A DNA stretch of 64,000 nucleotides. Source: M3007 sp037445225. Lineage in GTDB: Bacteria > Bacteroidota > Bacteroidia > Chitinophagales > Saprospiraceae. Each line of letters opens with the position of its first letter. Position 1 is the stretch's first letter. Below are positions 16,421-24,915 of this stretch, in pieces. Where the stretch lies: assembly GCA_037445225.1 (NCBI GenBank), contig JBBIKW010000011.1:1-64000 (forward strand), written 5' to 3'. The notes beneath the pieces were generated by a model that was given only the letters and a program-made list of their open reading frames with translations, had not been told where the DNA came from and made no database searches. Both the position numbers and the translations under genes were made by a program.

Positions 16421-17596
16421 ATGCGCGATTGGGAAAAGCACTGGGCCAACCGCCTTTCAAGGGAAATGCCTTTTGCTGGGCAGGAAAGTGCATGGAGAGC
16501 CCTACGGTACCGCTTAGAGGCTGCCGACACTCGGCGCCGCTTAAGATATTGGCAGGTAGCCACAGCTAGCCTGGTAGTGCTACTGATCGCTGCGGGAGGG
16601 GCATCGTACCGACTTCATCGGCAAAATCGGCACTTGAGTACTCAGCTAGCCGAAATAACTGCTCGATGGCGAGAAAGCACGGCTCTTCCGGTTTTGCCAC
16701 CCGCTGATGTTGCAGAGACGCCCTTGGCGCCTTCTTCAAAAACACCGCAGCGCCAACGTGCGAAGAGTATTTTAGAGCCTACCGAAGAGGGCGCATACAG
16801 CAACCGAGCAGCTTCGGAGGGTACATCAGTACCCGAGTCGAACCACAAAGCAGCGGAAGAGCGCCCCTCTGACGGTGTGAGATCTCTCGCGGCCCTACCG
16901 ATCTTTCCCTTAGACATCAAGCCGATTCAAATGAAGGCGCCGACGTTATCCTGGTTGGCAGGTGCTCCGCGGCGCCGCGATAGCCGCCTGTGGTTAGGGC
17001 TACAAGGAACGGCTGCCTGGTCTGTCCCTCGACCCGGCCTTAGTGTTATGCAGGGTGCTGGAGTGAGCGCAGAGTACCGCTTTTTAGGGCAATGGTGGCT
17101 AACCGGTGCTGTGGATTGGCTTTCCTATGACGTACACCATTCAGATTACTTGCCTGCTGCCTTTTACCGAGAGAAACCGCCGCAGGCGTTCAAGGTTGTG
17201 ATAGGTAAACCACCGGTGCCGCATCCGCTGCACGACGTGGTAGGCAATCAACGCCTGCGGTACATCAGCGCAGGGGTGCGCTACCGTCTTCCCGTGCGCT
17301 TTTGGTTGCGTCCTTCTATACAAGTAGCACATACTTGGGCCCATGTATCCCCTTCCATATACAACTACACTTTTATAGACACGTTGCCCGGCTTGCCTCC
17401 TAAACAGACTTACGCTATCACCGTGTCGCAATCTACCTCGGGGTATGCTGTCCGTGGGCTTTGGCGTTTGGGCTTTGCTTTAGAGCATGAGGCAAACGAG
17501 TGGGCCCTCCGCTTTGGCGCCCTACGGCAAGAGGCCTTTCGCGAACACTTTTACGATGCTTGGCTGTTACAAGCAGGCCTATGGTACAAATGGTAG
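16421..17596 (+). CDS. Anti-sigma-like domain fused to predicted beta-barrel
   Basis: A 391-residue protein translated with the ECF sigma factor (2-base gap). Residues 1-40 are a charged cytoplasmic segment (WRALRYRLEA) like those of small Bacteroidota anti-sigma factors. One transmembrane helix follows at about 45-62 (VATASLVVLLIAAGGA), then a Pro/Ser/Glu-rich linker to about 180. Residues about 188-391 alternate hydrophobic and polar positions like an outer-membrane beta-barrel (LWLGLQGTAAW, YISAGVRYRLP) and end in an aromatic WYKW, as barrel proteins do. If correct, one chain would span both membranes. I know of no named family for it; it might instead be a periplasmic beta-rich sensor domain. 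Confidence 0.7.
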   Translation: MRDWEKHWANRLSREMPFAGQESAWRALRYRLEAADTRRRLRYWQVATASLVVLLIAAGGASYRLHRQNRHLSTQLAEITARWRESTALPVLPPADVAETPLAPSSKTPQRQRAKSILEPTEEGAYSNRAASEGTSVPESNHKAAEERPSDGVRSLAALPIFPLDIKPIQMKAPTLSWLAGAPRRRDSRLWLGLQGTAAWSVPRPGLSVMQGAGVSAEYRFLGQWWLTGAVDWLSYDVHHSDYLPAAFYREKPPQAFKVVIGKPPVPHPLHDVVGNQRLRYISAGVRYRLPVRFWLRPSIQVAHTWAHVSPSIYNYTFIDTLPGLPPKQTYAITVSQSTSGYAVRGLWRLGFALEHEANEWALRFGALRQEAFREHFYDAWLLQAGLWYKW

Positions 17597-17638
17597 TCCG
17601 GGTAGTGAGCCCTCGGCAATAAAATTGGCCTGCTGCCG

Positions 17639-17646
17639 TATCTTTG
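17639..17646 (+). promoter_or_regulatory. -7 box for scpB
   Basis: TATCTTTG is a full match to TAnnTTTG. The scpB ATG at 17654 is only 7 bases further on, so the mRNA would be leaderless or nearly so. Confidence 0.6.
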
Positions 17647-17653
17647 TGTGCAC

Positions 17654-18256
17654 ATGAACTTGTTTGAGCCGCACATCGAGGCGTTAGTCTTTGTATCACC
17701 GCAGCCCATCTCCGCTGCCGACATACGGGCGGCCCTGGCAGAAGCACTCGACACCGACATCGCTATAGAGACAGTCGAGGAAGCCCTTCGGCGACTTCAG
17801 GCGCGCTATCGATCACCCGAATACGCCTTTGAATTGGTGGAAGTCGCCGGCGGCTATCAGTTTTTGACCAAAGGCGCATACTACCACACGATTTCAGTGC
17901 TTTTGCGCCAGACAACGCGCCGCCGGCTTTCTCAGGCAGCCTTAGAAACCCTTGCCATCATTGCCTACCGACAGCCGGTGACCAAAAGTGAGATCGAAGC
18001 CATTCGAGGGGTGCACTGCGACTATGCCCTCCAGAAACTTTTGGACAAAGAACTTGTTGTCGTCTCGGGAAGAAGCGATGGCCCAGGACGCCCTCTGCTC
18101 TATGCCACTTCTGAAAAATTTATGGAGTATCTTGGTCTTAAGAGCCTGGCAGACCTCCCAAAGCCCAAAGATTTCAAGGTAGAAGAAAATTCCGTAGGGC
18201 CCGTTCCCGATATGGAGGGGCCCATTTCGGAACCATCCTATCCACCGTCAAATTGA
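17654..18256 (+). CDS. scpB: Chromosome segregation and condensation protein ScpB
   Basis: ScpB is the winged-helix (kleisin-associated) subunit that works with ScpA and SMC in chromosome condensation. The sequence shows the family core: IEALVFVSPQPIS at the start, LSQAALETLAIIAYRQPVTKSEIE near 97, and GRPLLYATSEKFMEYLGL. The ATG at 17654 gives 200 residues; a GTG at 17648 is less likely because it is one base after the promoter box. The C-terminal tail is Pro/Glu-rich. The DUF2480 gene follows after 7 bases, probably in one operon with the transglycosylase and redoxin genes. Confidence 0.93.
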   Translation: MNLFEPHIEALVFVSPQPISAADIRAALAEALDTDIAIETVEEALRRLQARYRSPEYAFELVEVAGGYQFLTKGAYYHTISVLLRQTTRRRLSQAALETLAIIAYRQPVTKSEIEAIRGVHCDYALQKLLDKELVVVSGRSDGPGRPLLYATSEKFMEYLGLKSLADLPKPKDFKVEENSVGPVPDMEGPISEPSYPPSN

Positions 18257-18263
18257 AGCGCTT

Positions 18264-18791
18264 ATGGAAATCAAACTGGTTAATCGCGTCGCTCAGAGCG
18301 GTCTTATCACCATAGATTTAGCGTCTTTCTATCCGGAAGGAGAGGTAGTAGCCTTCGATTTGAAGGACTACCTCTACATGGGCCTTGTCCTCAAGGAAAA
18401 AGATTTTCGCGAAGTGCTTAAAGGGCACGACTGGTCGCAATACGCGGGTAAGAACATAGCGGTGTTTTGTTCGGCAGATGCCATTGTGCCGCTATGGGCT
18501 TACATGCTGGTGGCGGCGTATGCCGCGCCATATGCCCACGACGTGCTTCAGGGCACGCCAGAACAGTTCTTAGAGATGGCCTTTGTAAAGCGCATTGCAG
18601 CCTTAGACCTCAGTCCCTATCAAAACAGGCGCATTGTGGTAAAAGGCTGTAGTGATCGACCCGTACCACCGGCCGCTTATGTCGAGCTCACGCGCCGCTT
18701 ACAACCCATAGCGTTGAGCATTATGTTTGGAGAACCCTGCTCTACCGTTCCCGTATACAAGCGTCCCATTCAGGCATCTGTTCAGCCATAA
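18264..18791 (+). CDS. DUF2480 family protein
   Basis: A 175-residue protein recognised as DUF2480, a family largely restricted to Bacteroidota and of unknown function. Typical features are the N-terminal NRVAQSGLITIDL, the YLYMGLVLKEKDFRE segment, AYMLVAAYAAPYA in the middle and VVKGCSDRPVP near the end. No signal peptide or membrane helix is seen, so it is cytoplasmic. Its place between scpB and a lytic transglycosylase suggests co-transcription but not a function. Confidence 0.85.
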   Translation: MEIKLVNRVAQSGLITIDLASFYPEGEVVAFDLKDYLYMGLVLKEKDFREVLKGHDWSQYAGKNIAVFCSADAIVPLWAYMLVAAYAAPYAHDVLQGTPEQFLEMAFVKRIAALDLSPYQNRRIVVKGCSDRPVPPAAYVELTRRLQPIALSIMFGEPCSTVPVYKRPIQASVQP

Positions 18792-18803
18792 ATTGCCTCT
18801 GCC

Positions 18804-19706
18804 ATGTCGAACCGCGCCCTATTTGTTTTGAATGCTTTACTGCTGATGGCCCTATCGGGTCTTCTTTTTTTGGCGTTCAAAGGCGATAAGACAGGGGGCT
18901 TTGCCGCTCCGCCGCAGAGCATTCGCTCCATTCGACTGGACAAAGACTTTTCTTTTTGTGGGGAGAAGCTTCCCATGGCTAACTTCGACGTTCGCCAGCG
19001 CTTGGATGCGGAGTTGCTGCGCAACGTCTACTATCATTCGGCTACCATTCTGGCCATAAAGCGCGCCAATGCCCTCTTTCCCATTATTGAGCCCATTCTC
19101 CGGGAAGAAGGGGTGCCAGAAGACCTCAAGTATTTGGCGGTAGCGGAGAGCAACCTCAGCAATGCCGTCTCACCCGCTGGGGCAAAAGGTGTTTGGCAGT
19201 TTATGAAAAGTGCCGCTGAGCAGTACGGTTTAGAGGTCAACGATGAAGTAGATGAGCGCTATCACTTGGAGAAAGCCACGCGCGCGGCTTGTCGGTACCT
19301 GAAGCGCCAAAAGGAGCTCTTGGGCAGCTGGATACTAGCTGCGGCGGCGTATAATGGTGGGCCAGGGCGCATTGCCGAAGAGCTCAAAAAACAGCGCGCG
19401 CGCTCGTTTTTCGACCTCAACTTAGCCGCAGATGAAACCATGCGCTACCCTTTTCGCATCGTTGCCCTCAAAGAGGTCATGGAAAATCCTGAAGAGTACG
19501 AGTATTTCGTCGACAAAGAGCATCTCTACCCTCCTTTATCTCCAGCCAAGGTGGTAAAGGTAGATGGTCCCATACCCAGCTGGGCTGACTTTGCTGCAGA
19601 ACACGGCATTTCGTACCGCATGTTGAAAATATATAACCCTTGGCTAATTGACAGCAAGCTCACTAACAAAGAAAAGAAAGTCTACGAAATCCGCCTTCCT
19701 TTATAA
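18804..19706 (+). CDS. Lytic murein transglycosylase (SLT family)
   Basis: A 300-residue exported enzyme that cleaves the MurNAc-GlcNAc bond of peptidoglycan, forming 1,6-anhydro ends. An N-terminal hydrophobic segment (LNALLLMALSGLLFLAF) serves as signal or anchor. The SLT domain spans about residues 85-220 with the catalytic glutamate in VAESNLSN, then GAKGVWQFMKSAAEQYGL and AAAYNGGPGRI. The C-terminal part (ISYRMLKIYNPWL) resembles the LysM-adjacent region of MltD, although a full LysM domain is not visible. It stands 12 bases after the DUF2480 gene. Confidence 0.9.
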   Translation: MSNRALFVLNALLLMALSGLLFLAFKGDKTGGFAAPPQSIRSIRLDKDFSFCGEKLPMANFDVRQRLDAELLRNVYYHSATILAIKRANALFPIIEPILREEGVPEDLKYLAVAESNLSNAVSPAGAKGVWQFMKSAAEQYGLEVNDEVDERYHLEKATRAACRYLKRQKELLGSWILAAAAYNGGPGRIAEELKKQRARSFFDLNLAADETMRYPFRIVALKEVMENPEEYEYFVDKEHLYPPLSPAKVVKVDGPIPSWADFAAEHGISYRMLKIYNPWLIDSKLTNKEKKVYEIRLPL

Positions 19707-19710
19707 TATT

Positions 19711-20292
19711 ATGGCTTACACTGAGTCCAATATGTTGCCATTGGGCACGATAGCGCCTTCTTTTTGTCTGCCCGAGCCCGCGACAGGGCGGCTGGTCTCG
19801 TTGGAAGAAATTGCAGCGGGCGCACGTGCTACCGTAGTGATGTTTCTGTGCAACCATTGCCCCTATGTCCTTTACGTCAATCCGGAGATTGTCCGCATCG
19901 TTCAAGAGTACACGCCTAAAGGCGTTGCTTTTGTCGGCATCAACAGCAACGATGCCGAGGCGTATCCGGAAGATGCTCCGGAGCGCATGCCGGCACACGC
20001 CCGAGCGGTGGGCTATACTTTTCCTTACCTTTACGATGCCACTCAGGAAGTAGCGCGCGCCTACGATGCCGCCTGCACTCCGGATTTTTATGTGTTCGAC
20101 GCCGACAGAAAACTGGTATACCGCGGTCAGCTCGACAGCAGCCGACCTAAGCGCAATCCGATTGCGCCTACGGGCGAAGACTTAAGAGCGGCCTTAGACG
20201 CCGTGCTCGACGGGCGTCCGGTTAATCCTCTGCAGCGGCCGAGTGGTGGCTGCAACATCAAGTGGCGGGCTACCCAGGGTTTGAACAGTTAG
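19711..20292 (+). CDS. Thioredoxin-fold redoxin (AhpC/TSA type)
   Basis: A 193-residue cytoplasmic redoxin. The active-site region is CNHCPYV (about residue 51), a CxxC motif characteristic of a Bacteroidota/cyanobacterial redoxin group, followed by GINSNDAEAYPEDAPE and CTPDFYVFD, where the cis-proline loop is expected. It is probably a thiol-disulfide oxidoreductase or peroxiredoxin-like enzyme. The ATG at 19711 starts 4 bases after the upstream stop. Its TAG overlaps the stop of the convergent GH25 gene within TTAG (20289-20292). Confidence 0.88.
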   Translation: MAYTESNMLPLGTIAPSFCLPEPATGRLVSLEEIAAGARATVVMFLCNHCPYVLYVNPEIVRIVQEYTPKGVAFVGINSNDAEAYPEDAPERMPAHARAVGYTFPYLYDATQEVARAYDAACTPDFYVFDADRKLVYRGQLDSSRPKRNPIAPTGEDLRAALDAVLDGRPVNPLQRPSGGCNIKWRATQGLNS

Positions 20293-21017
20293 GGAGAAAT
20301 GGTAGAGTACCCGTATGAGGAGTACAGCCCCTCTTGCGGATACCAGCACAAGCGCTCTAACATTTGCGGCGTACCGTAAAAGAAGTTGAAATCAACCGGC
20401 CGTTCAATTCCCGGTAGGCTTCCGCGTTCGGAATACTGCCAAAATTGCCAATCGCGCGAGCGGAGGCGAGGCTGTTCTTCCGAGTAGCGGGCTATCCACA
20501 GCGGATAGTCATCCAAGTACCCGGCAAGATAGTGCTCGTAGAAATAGACGTTGGTGTAAATGATGGGTCGTATACGCAGCGCTCTTTCTACGTGTTGTAG
20601 CCAGTCGAAAGCCGCCTGAAGTACCACTTCAGCGGGCAGGCCATCCGTCGTTTCAATGTCGAGCACAGGAGCCAAATCGCCTGGCTGCAAGTCTACCGTC
20701 TTCAGATAGTGCTCTGCTTGCAGCACTCCCGGCCGATTGGGGCGCAGGTAGTGATAAGCGCCTCGCCGAATGCCTATCTCGCGCAACCACGCCCAGTTCT
20801 CCGCAAAAAGCGGGTCTTGAAAGTCACCGCCTTCCGTTGCCTTAACAAAAGCAAAGTGCAAAACTCCGCTCTGCACCAATCGCTGCCAATCGATGCGCTG
20901 CTGATGATGTGAGATGTCTATACCGGGGAGCAACATCTCCGGCACAGCTATCCATCGCGCATGGCGAACGCCTAAAGTAGGGATGAGGCACAGAAGAGCG
21001 GTGAGAAACAGGCGCAT
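20289..21017 (-). CDS. GH25 family lysozyme
   Basis: An exported muramidase of glycoside hydrolase family 25, 242 residues from the ATG at 21017 (the open frame has an extra 11 codons). A signal peptide (RLFLTALLCLIPTLGV) is followed by the catalytic barrel: GIDISHHQQRIDW at the start, FVKATEGGDF, GAYHYLRP, PVLDIET with the catalytic Asp/Glu, and WIARYS. It cleaves beta-1,4 bonds in peptidoglycan, in the periplasm or outside the cell. A minus-strand TATTTTCG box (21079-21086) lies 61 bases upstream. Its stop overlaps that of the redoxin gene. Confidence 0.92.
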   Translation of the reverse strand: MRLFLTALLCLIPTLGVRHARWIAVPEMLLPGIDISHHQQRIDWQRLVQSGVLHFAFVKATEGGDFQDPLFAENWAWLREIGIRRGAYHYLRPNRPGVLQAEHYLKTVDLQPGDLAPVLDIETTDGLPAEVVLQAAFDWLQHVERALRIRPIIYTNVYFYEHYLAGYLDDYPLWIARYSEEQPRLRSRDWQFWQYSERGSLPGIERPVDFNFFYGTPQMLERLCWYPQEGLYSSYGYSTISP

Positions 21018-21255
21018 AGCCAGAGCTTTTTCGTGAGAGGTGAAGTGCAATCGGCCCGGGCAGCAAATGCTCTAACGGCGAAAATAGTGCCGTAGTTTTT
21101 TGCTAAATAAAGGTGAGGGTCAACTTTGGACGAAAGCGCCTCGTAGAAGAGTTTACAGCACAGTATTGCCGCATTCCGGCACAGTCTTTCGACGATATAC
21201 GAGTTCTCTTTGCGTTTTTTCGGATAAAAGGGAGCGGTTTTTGCTGTAAGCGTCC

Positions 21256-21263
21256 TATCTTTG
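21256..21263 (+). promoter_or_regulatory. -7 box for the 21268 gene
   Basis: TATCTTTG is a full match to TAnnTTTG, only 4 bases before the ATG at 21268; a leaderless message is predicted. The rest of the 21018-21267 intergenic stretch holds no gene that I can support. Confidence 0.6.
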
Positions 21264-21267
21264 TCAC

Positions 21268-21615
21268 ATGCAGCAATTTGCCCGGCTTCAGGCCGTCCTT
21301 CTTGGACTTTCCTTTGTGCTCGCCACGGGCATGAAGACGGGGCATTTGCTGTTTCATCACGAGGGACACAGCGCCCTACCATGCTCGGCGCGTTATGAGG
21401 GAGCCAACGCGCTCCACCTTCACGACGAGCGCTATGCGGCAGAAGACTGTTGGGTGTGTGCCTTCTGGTTTGCTCTACCAGACTTGCCGCTGTCGCCAGC
21501 GCTGCAGTCGCCTCCCCCTCGCCTTTGGAAGATTGACTTTCCGCTGCTCTTAAAAGAACCAAACACGGCAGAGCCCGAACAACGCCACTTACGAGGGCCT
21601 CCTATGAAGGGATAG
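21268..21615 (+). CDS. Small His/Cys-containing protein upstream of a TonB receptor
   Basis: A 115-residue protein with an N-terminal hydrophobic segment (AVLLGLSFVLATG) probably acting as signal or anchor. The next part carries likely metal ligands: HHEGHS, LHLHDE and CWVC within about 50 residues, then a Pro-rich tail. I do not recognise a named family. Its position before a ZnuD-like receptor and a lipoprotein suggests a metal-binding accessory of an uptake locus; this is inference. It has its own promoter box 4 bases upstream, and 107 bases separate it from the receptor gene. Confidence 0.6.
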   Translation: MQQFARLQAVLLGLSFVLATGMKTGHLLFHHEGHSALPCSARYEGANALHLHDERYAAEDCWVCAFWFALPDLPLSPALQSPPPRLWKIDFPLLLKEPNTAEPEQRHLRGPPMKG

Positions 21616-21722
21616 CTGTTTTCTGTCTCAAAAACAAGCCGGATTAAGTAAGGTCGGCACAAGCGCTCGAGGTAGTCGATGATACCCGATCGCGGAATTT
21701 ATCCCTTCAAAAAGAGCAAGTT

Positions 21723-24071
21723 ATGAGCGTTTATGCAGCGCGGCTGTGTAGCGCTATGGCCTTCTTGGGCTTGACAACAATGCCGCTGGCGGCGCAACAC
21801 TGCGACCTCCTACTTCAAGGTGTCGTGTGGAGCGCTGAGAGCGGACAGCCTCTGCCGTACGCTACCATACGCATTGTCGATATAGGGCGAGGAGCTATTA
21901 GCGATGAGCGAGGAGCCTTTGCCATCGGCGATTTGTGCGAGGACTCTACCTATATGCTGCTCATCTCCCACGTGGAGTGCGAACACAGCACTCACGTGAT
22001 TCGGCTGGTGGAAAACAAGGAGTTTCACTTTTACCTCCACCACCGCATCTTATCGGAGGTCGTCGTTGAAGAGCGCGCCATGAAGCCACTGCCCGCACAG
22101 GCGGTAGAAGTGGTCGGGGAGGCGCTCATAGCGCAGCGGCAGGGTATGTCGTTGGGAGAAGTACTCCGGCAGTTGCCCGGCATGGCAGTACTGAATACTG
22201 GAACGACCATCGCCAAGCCGGTCATTCACGGGTTACATTCCAACCGGATAGCCATTGTGTCCAGTGGGTTGGCGTTAGAGGGGCAGCAGTGGGGCTCCGA
22301 ACATGCACCGGAGATAGATCCATTTATGGCTCAGCGCATTTCGGTAGTAAAGGGTGCTGCGGGTGTCCGCTACGGCGTAGGCGCTATGGCAGGCGCTATT
22401 GTATTGGAGCCAGCACCGCTCCGAAGGCAGCCGGGGTGGAGTGGATGGCTCTACGGAGGGATAAGCACGAATGGTTTAGGGGGCACTTGGGCTGGCGCGG
22501 TGGATTGGAAGCCCAAAAGCAGTTCCTTGGCCCTTCGGCTCCAAGGCACGGCTAAGCGCAGCGGCAACTTGCGGACACCCGACTATTGGCTGGGCAATAC
22601 AGGAGCGGCCGAGCTGAACTTTTCGCTTCTGTCGGAATGGAAAACAGGCTCCTGGCGGCAAGAGGTAGGGCTGAGCCGCTTCGCCCAGCGCATCGGCATT
22701 CTTAGAGCCGCGCACATAGGGAATTTGACCGATCTGCAGCGCGCTATTGAGAGCCCAATTCCGCTCAATAATGACGACCGGTTTACCTATGCTATCGACC
22801 GGCCATTCCAACGCATCCAACACTACACGATGCGCTATCGCGCCACCCGCGCTCTGTCCGACCACTGGCGGTTCAGCAGCCAATATGCGCTCCAGTTCAA
22901 CCTCCGCGAGGAGTACGACATTGTGCGCCGCACCAGCAGCGCCGCCAACAAGCCACAACAACGCTTCCGCATCTGGACGCATACCTTAGACGCCTATTGG
23001 GAGCACGCCCCTCGAGGACACTGGGAAGGCAGTTTGGGCTTGCAAGGCATATACCAGTACAATCTGGTAGGACGCGGCGGCCTGATTCCCGACTACCGCA
23101 ACATCGGAGGAAGCCTGTGGGTGCTGGAGCGTTGGCGCCACTATCCCAAACCGTGGGAAGTGGAACTCGGCCTGCGCTACGACTATCGGCGAACGGCGGC
23201 AAGCACGACCGGAAGGCTATACGATGTGGATACGACGGTGCACTTTGGCGGTTGGTCGGGCAACATAGGCGTCGTCAGGCGGATAGGCCAGCACGGGCGA
23301 TGGACCCTCAACACAGGGCATGCGTGGCGCCCACCGCACGTCAACGAGCTCTTTGCCCGTGGCGTGCACCACGGCGCCGGCACCTATGAAGAAGGGCGCT
23401 CCGACCTGCGTCCGGAAAAGGCATGGAACACCAACATGTCAATCGCTTACGAACGCGGGCACGGGGCCATCACAGGGACCATCTTCCGCAATCAAGTGCG
23501 GAATTTTATCTATTTAGACCCCCAACGAACCTTGGTGCTGACCTCTCGCGGGGCCTTTCCCGCTTACTTTTATGCGCAGGCAGACGCCGTCCTATACGGC
23601 GCAGATGTCTCGGCAACCATACCATTGATAGGCAGCTTGGCTGTGGAGGCTCGCGCCTCGCTGCTGCGCGCTTATCGCACAACGGCCGACTCGATAGAGC
23701 AGATGGGCGGCCGTGATTGGCTCCCCCTTATGCCTGCCGACCGCTTTCAATACGGCCTATATTGGAAACACCGCCGCGACGATGCACCTGCTCCGCCCGC
23801 GTATGTGCGCCTCAGCGCCAACACTGTCTTACATCAGAGACGCATACCCATCCAGGGCTTGCTTAAAGAAGCTCCGCCCACCTTTACTGTGTGGAGCATG
23901 GAAGCCGGATACTCCTTCCCTTTGCGCAAACACTCGTCCCAATATTTGGAGACCGGACTTACCGCGCGAAACCTTACCCAAACGCGTTATCGCGAATACT
24001 TGAACTTTTTCCGATTCTTCACCGACGAGCCCGGGCTCAATGCGAGCCTGTGGTGTAAATGGCATTTTTAA
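21723..24071 (+). CDS. TonB-dependent outer-membrane receptor, ZnuD-like
   Basis: A 782-residue receptor. A signal peptide ends near residue 24 (PLAAQ). A carboxypeptidase-regulatory-like beta-sandwich follows (VVWSAESGQPLPYATI, about 30-112), then the plug with VLRQLPGMAVL and the QQWGSEHAPEIDPFMA stretch, similar to zinc and haem receptors of the ZnuD type, and GVRYGVGAMAGAIVLEP. The remaining 540 residues form the 22-strand barrel ending in a C-terminal Phe. Import would be driven by TonB/ExbBD such as those encoded at 24916-27730. The substrate is inferred to be a metal from the receptor type and neighbours, not proven. Confidence 0.85.
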   Translation: MSVYAARLCSAMAFLGLTTMPLAAQHCDLLLQGVVWSAESGQPLPYATIRIVDIGRGAISDERGAFAIGDLCEDSTYMLLISHVECEHSTHVIRLVENKEFHFYLHHRILSEVVVEERAMKPLPAQAVEVVGEALIAQRQGMSLGEVLRQLPGMAVLNTGTTIAKPVIHGLHSNRIAIVSSGLALEGQQWGSEHAPEIDPFMAQRISVVKGAAGVRYGVGAMAGAIVLEPAPLRRQPGWSGWLYGGISTNGLGGTWAGAVDWKPKSSSLALRLQGTAKRSGNLRTPDYWLGNTGAAELNFSLLSEWKTGSWRQEVGLSRFAQRIGILRAAHIGNLTDLQRAIESPIPLNNDDRFTYAIDRPFQRIQHYTMRYRATRALSDHWRFSSQYALQFNLREEYDIVRRTSSAANKPQQRFRIWTHTLDAYWEHAPRGHWEGSLGLQGIYQYNLVGRGGLIPDYRNIGGSLWVLERWRHYPKPWEVELGLRYDYRRTAASTTGRLYDVDTTVHFGGWSGNIGVVRRIGQHGRWTLNTGHAWRPPHVNELFARGVHHGAGTYEEGRSDLRPEKAWNTNMSIAYERGHGAITGTIFRNQVRNFIYLDPQRTLVLTSRGAFPAYFYAQADAVLYGADVSATIPLIGSLAVEARASLLRAYRTTADSIEQMGGRDWLPLMPADRFQYGLYWKHRRDDAPAPPAYVRLSANTVLHQRRIPIQGLLKEAPPTFTVWSMEAGYSFPLRKHSSQYLETGLTARNLTQTRYREYLNFFRFFTDEPGLNASLWCKWHF

Positions 24072-24110
24072 AAACTTCTCATCTCATTAAAAATTGCACA
24101 CTCTATAACT

Positions 24111-24653
24111 ATGAATACTGCACTGATCAGAATAGGCTTTTTGCTTGTGCTCTCTTTAGCGCTCACTGTAGTGGCGTGTAGGAAAGACGATGATACCGAA
24201 AATGAGGTGATCACAACGGTTGTGGTGCACCTGCAAGCGGTGGACGGCTCTTTCGACCGAGAGTTCACCTGGAACGACTCAGATGGCGACGGCGGAAATC
24301 CACCGGCGGTAGACGATATCACCTTACCCGCCAACAAAGAGTTTAATGCTCGCGTTCACTTTTACGACCGCAGTAAGTCGCCAGAAGTGGACATCACGGA
24401 GGAAGTCGAAGAGGAGAGCGATGAGCACCTGATTGTCTACAAAGTTAGCGGTGCGGTTAACCTCACTATCATGCCGACCGACACCGATAAGAGCGGCCGG
24501 CCTTTCCGGCTGAAGACACGGTGGACAGCAGGAGCTGCCTCTACGGGCTCTGTCCTCATCACCCTCCGCCACGAACCGGATAAGTCAAGCCCAAACTTAG
24601 ACCTCACAGGGAGCGTCGATGCTGAAGTAGAGTTTCCGGTTCGAATTCAGTAA
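24111..24653 (+). CDS. Lipoprotein downstream of the TonB receptor
   Basis: A 180-residue lipoprotein with lipobox VVAC at about residue 20, followed by an acidic stretch (RKDDDTENE) and a beta-rich domain with many Asp/Glu (DSDGDGGNPPAVDD, EEVEEESDEH). Such proteins recur directly after TonB receptors in Bacteroidota and have been annotated loosely as type 1 periplasmic-binding-fold proteins. A role in presenting or binding the receptor's ligand at the outer membrane is plausible. The start is 39 bases after the receptor stop. A long palindrome 29 bases downstream probably ends the transcript. Confidence 0.7.
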   Translation: MNTALIRIGFLLVLSLALTVVACRKDDDTENEVITTVVVHLQAVDGSFDREFTWNDSDGDGGNPPAVDDITLPANKEFNARVHFYDRSKSPEVDITEEVEEESDEHLIVYKVSGAVNLTIMPTDTDKSGRPFRLKTRWTAGAASTGSVLITLRHEPDKSSPNLDLTGSVDAEVEFPVRIQ

Positions 24654-24682
24654 TTTTCTCGAGTGTTTGCGCATCTACACCA

Positions 24683-24712
24683 TGAGCTATCCCGAAAATT
24701 CGGGATAGCTCA
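24683..24712. terminator. Perfect 14-bp palindrome, likely bidirectional terminator
   Basis: TGAGCTATCCCGAA pairs with TTCGGGATAGCTCA around an AA loop, followed by TACTTTTA. It lies between the plus-strand lipoprotein gene and the minus-strand Ton operon and could stop transcription from both sides. Confidence 0.7.
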
Positions 24713-24816
24713 TACTTTTATCAACGAGGTAGGAAAGAAGCGATAGCGCCGGACCTCTTCGAGGGCTTAGAGAGCCAAGACTAACGAACCAAGATATCGC
24801 ATATCAGACCCTGGTA

Positions 24817-24842
24817 GACCTGCACGCCTCCCTATGCAGGTC
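24817..24842. other. 8-bp stem hairpin in the Ton operon 3' region
   Basis: GACCTGCA (24817-24824) pairs with TGCAGGTC (24835-24842). No T-run follows on either strand, so it may stabilise the 3' end of the tonB mRNA. The rest of 24713-24915 shows no gene. Confidence 0.45.
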
Positions 24843-24915
24843 ACTTCTCTCCCTGTGTCGGAGACGAAGAAGATGCGCTCAAGCTATCTTAAAGCTCCGA
24901 AATGACTTACGCGCT

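Noticed and set aside
20972..21562. Minus-strand frame of 196 codons across the 21268 gene
   Set aside because: No domain is visible; the plus-strand gene has a perfect promoter box, a hydrophobic N-terminus and metal-ligand motifs.
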